A DNA stretch of 64,000 nt from NCBI RefSeq assembly GCF_001701025.1, contig NZ_CP016793.1, forward strand, positions 2,418,001-2,482,000. The letters run 5' to 3'. This document shows positions 33,568 to 42,582 of the stretch, one piece after another; within the stretch, counting starts at the first letter, position 1; the number at the start of each line of letters is the position of its first letter. A program made the translations under genes and the position numbers. The notes beneath the pieces are model-generated. The model was not told where the DNA came from. It did no database searches and saw only the letters and a list, made by a program, of their open reading frames with translations. This DNA is from Lentzea guizhouensis (GTDB taxonomy: Bacteria > Actinomycetota > Actinomycetes > Mycobacteriales > Pseudonocardiaceae).

Positions 33568-34509
33568 GTGACCAAGTACGACGTCTGCCTGTCGTTCGCC
33601 GGCGAGGACCGCACCTACGTGGACGAGGTGGCCCAGCACCTCAAGTCGCTCGGCGTCCGGATCTTCTACGACAACGACGCGCAGGTGGACCTCTGGGGCA
33701 AGAACCTCACCGAGTACCTCGACGAGATCTACCGCAACCAGTCGCGGTACTGCCTGATGTTCGTCTCCCGGCACTACGCCGAGAAGATGTGGACCAAGCA
33801 CGAGCGCCAGAGCGCGTTCGACCGGGCCATGACCCAGGACCAGGAGTACGTGCTGCCGGTGCGGTTCGACGACACCGTGCTGCCCGGCCTGCGCACCGGC
33901 GTCGGCTACCTCGACGGCACCAGGTTCACGCCGGTGCGGCTCGCCGAGATGGTCGCGCAGAAGCTCGGCGCGGGCACGCCCGCGCAGCCGGCGGCCGGCT
34001 GGGAGTACGCCCTGTTCGCGGACACCGTGCGCGCGGGGCTGCGCGGTCTGAAGAGCAAGCGCGTCGACCACGACATGGCGTTCGCGAAGAACGTCCGCAC
34101 GTTCACCACCGACACCGAGGCCCTCGACTACTTCACCGCCCGCACGCGCGCGTTCGACAACATCATCAACTCCATCGAGGAGGTCCTCTCCCCGCAACGG
34201 CAGCTGCTGGCGTTCGGCGCGAACGGCCAGCGGGGCGACGAGGAGAAGATCACCCGGCTGGCCACCATGTTCGTCGAGGTCTACGACAACCTGCTGGTGT
34301 GGGCCGCCGAGCTGCGCGGCACCGCCACCACGGAGAAGTTCCGCGCGCTCTACTCCGCCACCGCGCGGCTCGCGGACCAGCCGTTGCGGCAGATCGACGA
34401 GTTCGTGGAGCGGTTCGGCGCGGCGCGCGGGTCGGGTGAGCTGCGGCTGACCATCGACTACGACGCGGCGGAGGTCGAGGCAGAGCTCACAAAGGTCCAG
34501 ACCAACTAG
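33568..34509 (+). CDS. TIR-domain protein with helical C-terminal domain
   Basis: The 313-residue protein begins with a TIR domain (residues 4-140). It contains DVCLSFAGEDRTYVDEVAQH, an FVSRHYAEKMWTKHERQSA segment with a putative catalytic glutamate at residue 79, and YVLPVRFDD. The C-terminal about 150 residues are helical, without a recognised motif. Bacterial TIR domains of this type often cleave NAD+ or make cyclic ADP-ribose signals in anti-phage defence; a scaffold role is also possible. No partner gene of known defence systems is adjacent. GTG 33568 is chosen from the -10 geometry; an in-frame start at 33517 is possible. Confidence 0.85.
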   Translation: MTKYDVCLSFAGEDRTYVDEVAQHLKSLGVRIFYDNDAQVDLWGKNLTEYLDEIYRNQSRYCLMFVSRHYAEKMWTKHERQSAFDRAMTQDQEYVLPVRFDDTVLPGLRTGVGYLDGTRFTPVRLAEMVAQKLGAGTPAQPAAGWEYALFADTVRAGLRGLKSKRVDHDMAFAKNVRTFTTDTEALDYFTARTRAFDNIINSIEEVLSPQRQLLAFGANGQRGDEEKITRLATMFVEVYDNLLVWAAELRGTATTEKFRALYSATARLADQPLRQIDEFVERFGAARGSGELRLTIDYDAAEVEAELTKVQTN

Positions 34510-34521
34510 CCCGGTGGCACG

Positions 34522-34527
34522 TAGAGT
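34522..34527 (+). promoter_or_regulatory. -10 element (TAGAGT), leaderless start of the HAD gene
   Basis: TAGAGT ends seven bases before GTG 34535, mirroring the site before the TIR gene. Confidence 0.5.
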
Positions 34528-34534
34528 CGGCGGC

Positions 34535-35158
34535 GTGACGATCCGCGCCGCTCTCTTCGACTTCTCCGGCACGCTCTTCCGGCTCGAGCACCCCGACCTC
34601 GAGTCCAACGGCGACCTGATGCGGGCGCTCACCGCACCGGTCGGCATCGCCGACGGCATCGACCCCGAGCTGGCCGACGCGTGGAACCGCCGCGACCTCG
34701 ACCCCGAGGTCCACCGCTGGGTCCACGTGAAGGTGCTCCGCGACGCGCTGGTCCCCGACGCCGAGGCGCTCTACGACCAGCTGCTGAGCCCCGAGTCGTG
34801 GCGGCCCTACCCGGACACCAAGGCGACGCTGGAGCACCTGGCCGACGTGCCGGTCGCGGTCGTCAGCAACATCGGGTGGGACATCCGCGCGGTGTTCGAG
34901 CTGTACGGCATGACGCACCTGGTGGACGAGTTCGTGCTCTCCTACGAGGAGGGCGTGATCAAGCCCGACCCGAAGATCTTCACCACCGCCTGCGAACGGC
35001 TCGGGATCGCACCTCAGGACGCGGTCATGGTCGGCGACAGCCAGGAGGCGGACGGCGGAGCGGAGGCCATCGGTTGCGCCTTCCGGCTCGTCAATCCGGT
35101 TCCGACGAGTGACCGGCCCACTGCTCTTCTGGATGTGGCCCGTACCATTCCCGTGTGA
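34535..35158 (+). CDS. HAD family hydrolase
   Basis: The 207-residue protein has the HAD core: [11 protein letters not shown] at the N-terminus, [10 protein letters not shown] (motif II), IKPDPKIF (motif III lysine) and [10 protein letters not shown] (motif IV). The usual second aspartate of DxD is serine here (Asp9-x-Ser11), so phosphatase activity may be altered. It overlaps cysS by four bases (GTGA). The substrate is unknown. Confidence 0.85.
   Translation: MTIRAALFDFSGTLFRLEHPDLESNGDLMRALTAPVGIADGIDPELADAWNRRDLDPEVHRWVHVKVLRDALVPDAEALYDQLLSPESWRPYPDTKATLEHLADVPVAVVSNIGWDIRAVFELYGMTHLVDEFVLSYEEGVIKPDPKIFTTACERLGIAPQDAVMVGDSQEADGGAEAIGCAFRLVNPVPTSDRPTALLDVARTIPV
35143..35148 (+). promoter_or_regulatory. 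-10 element (TACCAT), possible internal promoter of cysS
   Basis: TACCAT lies in the end of the HAD gene, six bases before GTG 35155. This would let cysS be transcribed as a leaderless mRNA independently of the HAD gene. Confidence 0.4.
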
Positions 35159-36549
35159 GCCTCCACATCTACGACAGCGCGAGCCGGAGCATGCGGGAGT
35201 TCCACCCGCAGGTCAACGGAGCGGCGTCGATCTACGTGTGTGGGGCGACGGTGCAGGGCGTCCCGCACATCGGGCACGTGCGCAGCGGTCTGAACTTCGA
35301 CGTGCTGCGCCGCTGGCTCAAGCGCGACGGTGCCGACGTCACGCTGGTCCGCAACGTCACCGACATCGACGACAAGATCCTCACCAAGGCCGCGGCGCAC
35401 GACCGCCCCTGGTGGGAGTGGGCGTACACGCACGAGCTCGCGTTCGAGAGCGCCTACGACGCGCTGGGCTGCCTGCCGCCGTCGTACGCGCCGCGCGCGA
35501 CCGGGCACGTCACGCAGATGGTCGAGCTGATGCAGCGGCTGGTCGACAAGGGCCACGCCTACGACGTGGACGGCGACGTCTACTTCGACGTGCGCTCGTT
35601 CCCCGGGTACGGGGCGCTGTCCGGGCGCAAGATCGACGACCAGCAGCAGGGCGAGACCGAGGTCCGCGGCAAGCGCGACCCCCGCGACTTCACGCTGTGG
35701 AAGGCCGCGAAGCCCGGTGAGCCGTCCTGGCCGACGCCGTGGGGCAACGGCAGGCCCGGCTGGCACCTCGAGTGCTCCGCGATGGCCACCACCTACCTGG
35801 GCAGCACCTTCGACATCCACGGCGGCGGGCTCGACCTGATCTTCCCGCACCACGAGAACGAGCAGGCGCAGTCGCGCGCGGCCGGCGACGGTTTCGCGAA
35901 CTACTGGATGCACAACGCCTGGGTGACGATGTCGGGCGAGAAGATGTCGAAGTCGCTCGGCAACGTGGTGTCGATCCCGGAGATGCTGAAGGTCGTCAGC
36001 GCGGCCGAGCTGCGCTACTACCTCGTCGGCCCGCACTACCGGTCGAACATCGAGTACTCCGAGGACGCGCTGCAGGACGCGGTGACCGGGTACCGGCGCA
36101 TCGAGTCGTTCCTGCGCCGCGCCGTGGAGAGACTCGGCCCGATCGACGCCGTGGGCCCCATGTGCCCGGACTTCGTGACGGCCATGGACAACGACCTGGG
36201 CACCCCGCAGGCGCTCGCCGCGCTGCACAACAAGGTGCGCCAGGGGAACACCGCGCTCGCCGACGGCGACGACACCACGGCCCGCGAGGCCGCTGAGTGC
36301 GTCCGCCGCATGGCCGACATCCTCGGCGTCGACCCGTTGTCGCCGAAGTGGAACAACGCGTCGACCGCCGACACCGGCATGCGGCAGGCGTTGACCACGC
36401 TGGTGGATCGGCTGCTCGTCGAGCGGCAGGAAGCTCGCAAGACCAGGGACTTCGCGCGCGCTGACGCGTTGCGGAACCAGCTGGACGAGGCGGGCATCGC
36501 CGTCGAGGACACCCCCGACGGTCCGCAGTGGACTTTGAAGGACGACTGA
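35155..36549 (+). CDS. cysS: Cysteinyl-tRNA synthetase
   Basis: The 464-residue class I synthetase has the zinc-site cysteine in [20 protein letters not shown], which includes HIGH, and the [10 protein letters not shown] motif. It also has HLECSAM and [10 protein letters not shown] (further zinc ligands) and KMSKSLGN. It charges tRNA-Cys. Length and synteny (ispF side, then rlmB) match mycobacterial cysS, not the mycothiol ligase MshC, which lacks this C-terminal domain. Confidence 0.97.
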   Translation: MSLHIYDSASRSMREFHPQVNGAASIYVCGATVQGVPHIGHVRSGLNFDVLRRWLKRDGADVTLVRNVTDIDDKILTKAAAHDRPWWEWAYTHELAFESAYDALGCLPPSYAPRATGHVTQMVELMQRLVDKGHAYDVDGDVYFDVRSFPGYGALSGRKIDDQQQGETEVRGKRDPRDFTLWKAAKPGEPSWPTPWGNGRPGWHLECSAMATTYLGSTFDIHGGGLDLIFPHHENEQAQSRAAGDGFANYWMHNAWVTMSGEKMSKSLGNVVSIPEMLKVVSAAELRYYLVGPHYRSNIEYSEDALQDAVTGYRRIESFLRRAVERLGPIDAVGPMCPDFVTAMDNDLGTPQALAALHNKVRQGNTALADGDDTTAREAAECVRRMADILGVDPLSPKWNNASTADTGMRQALTTLVDRLLVERQEARKTRDFARADALRNQLDEAGIAVEDTPDGPQWTLKDD

Positions 36550-36554
36550 CTTCC

Positions 36555-37526
36555 GTGGCTGGCAACTCCAAGCGCAAGGGCGCGATGCGCAATCCGGGCT
36601 CGAAGAAGGGCGCGGTCGTCGGTTCCGGCGGGCAGAAGTCCAAGGGCCTGCAGGGCAAGGGTCCGACCCCGAAGGCGTCGGAACGCCCGAACCACCCCGC
36701 CTACAAGCGGGCCAAGGCCGTCGCGAAGACCGAGGCCGTGAAGACGCAGCGCCGCCAGAAGACCGAGAAGGCCCAGGCGGAGACCGTGGCGGGCCGCAAC
36801 CCCGTCGTGGAGTGCCTGCGGGCGGGCACGCCGGCGACGGCGCTGTACGTGGCGCTGGGCATCGACGCGGACGACCGCGTGGCCGAGGCCGTGCGCCTGG
36901 CCGCCGACCGGGGCATCTCCGTGCTGGAGGTGGCCCGCGGTGAGCTCGACCGGATCACCGGCGGCGCGATGCACCAGGGCCTCGGCCTGCAGGTGCCGCC
37001 GTTCGACTACGCCACGCCGGACGAGGTCCTGGAGCTGGCCCAGCGGGCGCACGAGCCCGCGTTGCTGGTGGCGCTGGACGGCGTGACGGACCCGCGCAAC
37101 CTGGGTGCCGTCGTGCGCTCGGCGGCGGCGTTCGGGGCGCACGGCGTGGTGCTGCCGCAGCGGCGCAGCGCGTCGATGACGGCGGTTGCCTGGCGGACCA
37201 GCGCGGGCACGGCGGCCAAGCTGCCGATCGCGATGGCCACGAACCTGACGCGCACGCTGCGTGACTGGGCGGAGGCCGGCCTGATGATCGTCGGGCTCGA
37301 CGCGGACGGCGACGTGGACGTCGACGGCCTCGAGCTCGCGACCGGCCCGCTGGTGGTCGTCGTGGGCTCGGAAGGCCGCGGGCTGGGCCGGCTCGTGAAG
37401 GAGACCTGCGACCAGACGGTGTCCATTCCGATGGCCACCGGGGTCGAGTCGCTGAACGCGTCCGTCGCCGCCGGTGTGGTGCTCGCCGAAGTCGCGCGCC
37501 GCCGCCGGGTCGCGGCCAAGGGCTGA
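36555..37526 (+). CDS. rlmB: 23S rRNA (guanosine-2'-O-)-methyltransferase RlmB
   Basis: The 323-residue SpoU/TrmH-type protein has a long lysine-rich N-terminal extension (about residues 1-75). A substrate-binding domain starting [22 protein letters not shown] follows. The knotted methyltransferase domain has [34 protein letters not shown] and [17 protein letters not shown]. It should methylate G2251-type positions of 23S rRNA with S-adenosylmethionine. GTG 36555, five bases after cysS, is preferred over GTG 36528 inside cysS. Confidence 0.93.
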   Translation: MAGNSKRKGAMRNPGSKKGAVVGSGGQKSKGLQGKGPTPKASERPNHPAYKRAKAVAKTEAVKTQRRQKTEKAQAETVAGRNPVVECLRAGTPATALYVALGIDADDRVAEAVRLAADRGISVLEVARGELDRITGGAMHQGLGLQVPPFDYATPDEVLELAQRAHEPALLVALDGVTDPRNLGAVVRSAAAFGAHGVVLPQRRSASMTAVAWRTSAGTAAKLPIAMATNLTRTLRDWAEAGLMIVGLDADGDVDVDGLELATGPLVVVVGSEGRGLGRLVKETCDQTVSIPMATGVESLNASVAAGVVLAEVARRRRVAAKG

Positions 37527-37534
37527 CGCAAGTC

Positions 37535-37567
37535 GCTGCCGGGCCACGAAAAAGGCGGTCCGGCAGC
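37535..37567 (+). terminator. Weak hairpin after rlmB
   Basis: GCTGCCGG pairs with CCGGCAGC around an A-rich loop, eight bases after the stop. There is no T-run, so termination is uncertain. Confidence 0.4.
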
Positions 37568-38015
37568 TGACGTTGGTGATCGTTTTCCCGCCTGCGGATC
37601 CGACTTCGGGCCGCAAGCGGGAAACCATCCGTTCGACTGTTGCCAAACCCTTGCGGGTGACCGCGATGACAATCGGCGTGGCCTATTCCGCGCCACTCCC
37701 GGACGCGGGGTACGTTCTTTTCTTGCAGGGCCCGCCGGGTGGCGCCGGACGAGAGTTGGAGCGGATTGCACCGGTCAGCCCAGCTGGTGACACCCGATTG
37801 GCACCTCGTGGCACGTTGCGTGACCATTTGGGGTCCAACCAGGCGAAGCCGAGGTCAACTGTGAAGAAGATCAGCCCTGCGTTTCGCTATTGTAACTACT
37901 TTAGGTAACTGGCCTGCTCCGTTTAGGTACACACTGTGGTAGGACAGACGTTGAACGGTCAGGCAGCTTCTACCGTGATTGTCGATAGGAATTGATTACC
38001 ACCGGCGGGGGCGAC
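37568..38015. other. 450-base non-coding region, AT-richer than its surroundings
   Basis: No reading frame here has the codon bias of its neighbours. The last 150 bases are unusually AT-rich for this window. They hold two direct copies of TTTAGGTA (near 37899 and 37931) and a TTGAAC/TACCGT pair (37950-37975) with short spacing. It may hold the promoter of the MFS operon or a small RNA. I cannot identify a riboswitch. Confidence 0.4.
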
Positions 38016-38090
38016 GTGACTCGGCGTAGAACGAATCAGGACGAGCTGATTCGCCACGCCTGGGCCGCGGCGCGCCGAGGACGCTCATGA
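38016..38090 (+). CDS. Putative 24-residue leader peptide coupled to the MFS gene
   Basis: GTG 38016 follows GGCGGGGGCGAC and opens a 25-codon frame rich in Arg (VTRRRTNQDELIRHAWAAAR, then RGRS). Its TGA overlaps the ATG of the transporter gene (ATGA at 38087). The overlap suggests translational coupling. The peptide could be regulatory or simply provide ribosomes to the next gene. Support is limited to spacing and overlap. Confidence 0.35.
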   Translation: MTRRRTNQDELIRHAWAAARRGRS

Positions 38091-39310
38091 CGGCGCGCGG
38101 CACCCTCCGCGAGCTCGTGGGTTTGCGTGAGTTCCGCGCCATGTGGATCGGTTCGACCGCCTCGACCGCCGGTGACCAACTCGCGGCGGTCGCATTGTCG
38201 CTGCTCGTGTTCGAACGAACACAATCCGCAGCGTGGACCGCGCTCACGTGGTCGCTGACGCTCTTCCCGCCGCTGATTTCCGGCCCCTTGCTGGGGTGGG
38301 TGGCCGACCGGTTCCCGCGACGCACGGTAATGGTGACGACGGCCTGGTTGCAGGCCGTGCTGATGGCTGTGATGGCCATTCCGGGCATGCCCCTGTGGGC
38401 GATGATCGTGCTGCTGGTCGTGGTGCTGGCGATCTCCTCGCCGTACCTCGCGGCCCAGGAGGCGAGCCTCCCGCACGTGCTGCCGCCCAAGCGCTACGAC
38501 GACGGTGTGGCGCTCTTCGGCACGTCCGTCGACATCGCCCAGATGGCGGGTCTGGCCGCCGCCGGCTTCCTCGTCGCCCACACGAACCCCGGCGTCGCGC
38601 TCGCGATCAACGCCGTGACGTTCGCGCTGACCGCGATCCTGGTCCAGGTGTCGGTCAAGCACCGCCCTGCCGCAGATCCACTGGGCCGCAAGAAGAAGGA
38701 CGACGAACCGCGCGGCGCGCTGACGTTGATGATCTCGGAGCCGCGGCTGCGCACCCTGCTGGGCGTCCGGCTGCTCGCGGGCCTCGCGATGGTCCCGGAA
38801 GGCCTCGCGGTACCGCTCGCGGCGAGCCTCGACGCGGTGTGGGCGGTGGGCCTGATCCTCGCGATCGAACCGGCCGCGAACGTGCTCGGCGTGGCGTTGC
38901 TGTTCCGCATCGTGCGGGACCCGGCGAAGCGGGAACGCCTGATCGGTCCGCTCGCGATCCTGTCGCTGGCGCCGCTGGTCATGTTCGCGTTCCACCCGAA
39001 CCTGACGTGGACGATCGTTTTGTTGGTCATCGCCGGTATAGGCGGTGCTTATCACACGCCCGCTCGTTCGGCGTGGATGCGACTACTTCCTGACCAGTAC
39101 CGCGGAAGGGCCTATGGCATTGGGCGTGCGGCACTGCGCTCGAGCCAGGGCGGAGGAATGGCGCTGGCCGGTGTCGTCGCCCATTCGATCGGCTCGATCA
39201 CAGCCACGATCGCGGGCGCGGGGGGCATCGGGTTGCTGTTGGCGACGCACGCCACCTTCGCCTGGCGACGGGCGCGGGGTCGCAACGACAGCAAGGCAGT
39301 GGCAATCTGA
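38087..39310 (+). CDS. Major facilitator superfamily transporter
   Basis: The 407-residue protein has about eleven or twelve hydrophobic segments. The motif A-like GWVADRFPRRTVMV follows the second span, and the central cytoplasmic loop (about residues 190-215) is rich in Lys and Asp. The opening LVGLREFRAMWIGSTASTAGDQL resembles the MFS_3/enterobactin-exporter-like group common in actinobacteria, which export drugs or metabolites. The substrate is unknown. The gene overlaps a putative leader peptide. Confidence 0.88.
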   Translation: MTARGTLRELVGLREFRAMWIGSTASTAGDQLAAVALSLLVFERTQSAAWTALTWSLTLFPPLISGPLLGWVADRFPRRTVMVTTAWLQAVLMAVMAIPGMPLWAMIVLLVVVLAISSPYLAAQEASLPHVLPPKRYDDGVALFGTSVDIAQMAGLAAAGFLVAHTNPGVALAINAVTFALTAILVQVSVKHRPAADPLGRKKKDDEPRGALTLMISEPRLRTLLGVRLLAGLAMVPEGLAVPLAASLDAVWAVGLILAIEPAANVLGVALLFRIVRDPAKRERLIGPLAILSLAPLVMFAFHPNLTWTIVLLVIAGIGGAYHTPARSAWMRLLPDQYRGRAYGIGRAALRSSQGGGMALAGVVAHSIGSITATIAGAGGIGLLLATHATFAWRRARGRNDSKAVAI

Positions 39311-39513
39311 AACAGAACGGTCACCAATAGCGATATCCCGATCGAGGAGGCACCTCAAACGCGGAGGTTCCGGAAGAGCATTGGAGGGTGGTGTCAGAAG
39401 TCACGGTTGCTCATGGCAGGACACCTCCTCGTTGCGACGAGCAGCAGCGCGGTGGTCTACGACCGGGTCAGCGGCGGCTTTGCTCATGATGGGTGTCATG
39501 AGCGTAGGGGGTC

Positions 39514-40983
39514 GTGGTGAAGAACAGTTTGACTGATCGCGGGCGATCGCGGGCACTCGGATTGACTCCGATTCGCAACTGGGACCTTTGGACCGTTGCG
39601 CCCAGTGCGATCGCGTACTTCTTCGTGCTCGAAGCGGCCGTGGCCGGTGCGGCCATCTGGCTGCTCGCGAACCTCGCCCCGGTTTCCACCTCCGACTGGC
39701 TCCGCTTCGGCGCGCTCATCGCCGCGATCACCATCCACCTGACGATCGTCCGCCGCGCGGAAGAGGCCCGCCGCAACGAGGCCTCCGGCCCCCACATCGA
39801 CCTGACCTCGGTCTGGACCTTCGCCGCCGCGGTCGCACTTCCCGGCGGCCTGGCCGTGGTCGCCACTATCTGGATGCGCATCCTGATCCAGCCGATCGCC
39901 CGCCGTCAGCCGTACCGCTTCGTCTTCGGCACCGCCTCCATGCTCGCCTCCACCCTGCTCTCGTGGGCGCTCGTCCACCTCTCGGGCGTCTCCCTGGCGG
40001 CCACCGGGAACGTGCCGACGGACCTCGGCCTGGTCCTGGTCCTGTCGCTCGCCGCGGTCCTCTACTGGTTCGTCCAGGTGATGACCGTCGCGGTCGCCTT
40101 CAAGATCGTGACCCCGAACTCGAAGGTCTTCGACTTCCTCGGCTCCCGCGTCGACAACATGCTGGAGATGAGCACCCTCGGCGCCGGCGCGATGCTCGGC
40201 ATGCTCATGACCTCCCACTGGGTCGGCCCACTCCTGCTGGTCGTCCCGGTCATCCTGGTCAACGCCCTGCTGTCCCGCGCCGCCGAACGCCGCACCCACC
40301 TCGAACGCCTGCTGCGCGAACAGGAACAACTCCACCAGCGCCTGGCCGCCGACGCCCACACCGACTACCGCACGGGCCTGCTCAACACCAACGGCCTGAC
40401 CGAGTACGCGGGCCGCCTCGCCGAACGCTGCCGCCTCGACGGCGTCCCGATGACCGTCCTGGTCATCGACCTGGACCACTTCAAGCGCATCAACGACACC
40501 TGGGGCCACCCGGCGGGCAACGCGGTCCTGGCCGAGGTGGGCCGCATCCTGCGCGAGAAGCTGCGCCCCGGCGACGTGGCCGGCCGCGACGGCGGCGAGG
40601 AGTTCGTGGTGGCCCTGAAGGACACCCCGGTCGCCCAGGGCGTCACGATCGCCGAACGCATCCGCGAGGCCATCGGCCTGCTCGCCGTGCCCACCACCGA
40701 CAAACACCGCAACGTCGTCACCCTGTACGGCCGCGAAACCCAGCCCACCGAACCGGACGGCGACTCGCTGCGCGCCATCTCGGCCTCGATCGGCGTGGCG
40801 GTCATCCCGGACAACGGCCCGGACATGGCCACCGCCCAGCACTCCGCGGACGCCGCGCTGTACAAGGCGAAGGAGAACGGCCGCAACCAGGTGCGGGTGG
40901 CGGGCCTGGACATCCCGCCGCGGCTGATGCCGGCGCCGCGCCAGGACGACGTCACGAAGCCGATCACGTCACGCTCGGCCTGA
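39514..40983 (+). CDS. Membrane-bound diguanylate cyclase (GGDEF)
   Basis: The 489-residue protein has about seven N-terminal membrane segments (residues 25-265), a short coiled linker (RAAERRTHLERLLREQEQLH) and a GGDEF domain. The active motif reads GGEEF in GRDGGEEFVVAL, with VIDLDHFKRINDTWGHPAGN upstream. A product-inhibition RxxD site (RPGD) lies five residues before GGEEF. It should make cyclic di-GMP and be feedback-inhibited. It starts at GTG 39514; the 200 bases before it hold no clear gene. Confidence 0.92.
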   Translation: MVKNSLTDRGRSRALGLTPIRNWDLWTVAPSAIAYFFVLEAAVAGAAIWLLANLAPVSTSDWLRFGALIAAITIHLTIVRRAEEARRNEASGPHIDLTSVWTFAAAVALPGGLAVVATIWMRILIQPIARRQPYRFVFGTASMLASTLLSWALVHLSGVSLAATGNVPTDLGLVLVLSLAAVLYWFVQVMTVAVAFKIVTPNSKVFDFLGSRVDNMLEMSTLGAGAMLGMLMTSHWVGPLLLVVPVILVNALLSRAAERRTHLERLLREQEQLHQRLAADAHTDYRTGLLNTNGLTEYAGRLAERCRLDGVPMTVLVIDLDHFKRINDTWGHPAGNAVLAEVGRILREKLRPGDVAGRDGGEEFVVALKDTPVAQGVTIAERIREAIGLLAVPTTDKHRNVVTLYGRETQPTEPDGDSLRAISASIGVAVIPDNGPDMATAQHSADAALYKAKENGRNQVRVAGLDIPPRLMPAPRQDDVTKPITSRSA

Positions 40984-41102
40984 GCCGGGGCCGCGGCTTC
41001 ACGCCCGGCCCGCGCGCGTGCTCGGTGGCAACAACAGGTCATGGCGGGTCAACGAGCCTGCGGCAGCGAAACCATGGTCCCGTCCGCGAGGGAGGGACCA
41101 CC

Positions 41103-42566
41103 ATGGGTCAGCCGACGCCATCCGAGAACCAGACCAACCGGGTCGACGATCCCCAGGTCGCCGTCCTGCCAGGAGCGACCACGTGGCTCCCGCACCCGAC
41201 GGTGCCCGCGCCGGAGCCGGAGCCGCGGCCCCGCGACGCGGTGGCCGCCGCGATCGGCAACGCCTCCCTGCTCAGCATCGGGTACCTCCTGCTGGGACGG
41301 CGCCTGCTGGCCCTCCTGACCCTGCTGGGGACCGCCGTGCTGGTGAGCGTCGTCGTCGCCGTGCCGTCGGTGTGGCTCGAGGTGGCGGTGCTGGTGTGGT
41401 GGGCGGCCATGACCTGGCACGGCTGGCACCTCGGGAGCGGGCGAGCCGGTTCGGTGGTGCGCCGGCACCGGCGGGTCGCGCTCGCCGTCGCGGTTCCGGT
41501 GCTGCTGGTCTTCGGCCTGGTGCGGTTCGACGCCGCACGACTCGAGGGGAACGTCACCGAGGCGCGGCAGCAGGGTGACTGCGCGCGAGCCGAGACCGAG
41601 CTGGCGAAGGTCTGGTTCGGTCACCGCGTGGCCGACGCACCGATGACCCTGCGCACCGACCGGACCGTCGACGCGTGCCGGCGGCTCCGGGAGGCGTCGG
41701 GCAGGCTCGACGCCGCGCTGGCCGAGGGCGACACGGACGCGCTGGGTGAGGGCTTCCGCGGCCTCGGCGTGGTGCTGGCGGCGCTGCCCGGCCACGACCG
41801 GATGGCCGACGTCGCGCTGGACCGGTTCCTCGACGGCCTGCCCACGGAGGACGCCTGCCGCACCAGCTCGCTCACCGACTGGCTGAAGGCCAGGAAACCC
41901 ACCGGCGACGGGCGGGACCGGGCGGCGACCGCGGTGCCGCGCGTCGCACCCGCCGCACTGCTCGGGTGCGGTGACGTGCGGATGGCGGCCAGGGACTTCC
42001 GCGTGGCCCAGCAGCGGTACCAGCAGTTGCTCGACGACCACCCGGGACACGAGCTGACCGGCAAGGCGCAGGAGGGGGTCACGAAGGCGAGGCTCGCGGC
42101 CGAGCTGGCGCACGTCCGGAACCTGCACGGCGGCTACTGCTCCCGGCCCGCCGCCTACAGCGGCGCGCCCGAGTTCCGCAGGGGCGCCGTCAACCGGGCG
42201 GTGGTCTGGGGCAACCGCCAGCACGTGGACAAGCTGCCCGGTGACTGGCTCACGCACGACGTCGGCGAGGCCGTGCTGGTGGTGTGCACCGGCCAGACCG
42301 AGTTCGGTGCCCCGACGCAGACCTGTCCGTACCGGTCCACCCGCAGCGGCCAGGTCGGCAGCGTGACCTTCCGCAAGATCGCGATCCCGGTCAAGGCCTA
42401 CGAGCTGCGGACCGGGAAGGTCGTGGTGGAGACCAGGGTGGAGATCGGTGGCACGAGCTGCCCCGGCACGTTCTTCGCCTCGGGTGACGGCCCGCCGCCG
42501 AACAGGTACGTGAGCCCGTCCGACGGCGACGTCCGAGCGGGTTATGCCGCGGTGATCGCCCCCTGA
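41103..42566 (+). CDS. Membrane protein with helical-repeat and C-terminal beta domain, unknown function
   Basis: The 487-residue protein starts at ATG 41103 after GAGGGAGGG. It has a Pro-rich N-terminus, three or four membrane segments (about residues 50-150) and a helical region with a TPR-like unit (DFRVAQQRYQQLLDDHPGHELTGKA). The last about 130 residues form a cysteine-containing beta-rich domain (HGGYCSRPA, TQTCPYRS, EIGGTSCPG). The C-terminal domain is probably outside the membrane. I do not recognise a function. Confidence 0.75.
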   Translation: MGQPTPSENQTNRVDDPQVAVLPGATTWLPHPTVPAPEPEPRPRDAVAAAIGNASLLSIGYLLLGRRLLALLTLLGTAVLVSVVVAVPSVWLEVAVLVWWAAMTWHGWHLGSGRAGSVVRRHRRVALAVAVPVLLVFGLVRFDAARLEGNVTEARQQGDCARAETELAKVWFGHRVADAPMTLRTDRTVDACRRLREASGRLDAALAEGDTDALGEGFRGLGVVLAALPGHDRMADVALDRFLDGLPTEDACRTSSLTDWLKARKPTGDGRDRAATAVPRVAPAALLGCGDVRMAARDFRVAQQRYQQLLDDHPGHELTGKAQEGVTKARLAAELAHVRNLHGGYCSRPAAYSGAPEFRRGAVNRAVVWGNRQHVDKLPGDWLTHDVGEAVLVVCTGQTEFGAPTQTCPYRSTRSGQVGSVTFRKIAIPVKAYELRTGKVVVETRVEIGGTSCPGTFFASGDGPPPNRYVSPSDGDVRAGYAAVIAP

Positions 42567-42582
42567 CGAGCCGGCGCGGGCC

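Noticed and set aside
37474..37908. 144-codon plus-strand frame running from rlmB into the intergenic region
   Set aside because: It begins inside rlmB in another frame, has weak codon bias and no recognisable domain.
39045..39536. 163-codon frame between the MFS and diguanylate cyclase genes
   Set aside because: It overlaps the MFS C-terminus out of frame and ends inside the cyclase start; a 35-codon frame at 39413 has no ribosome-binding site either.
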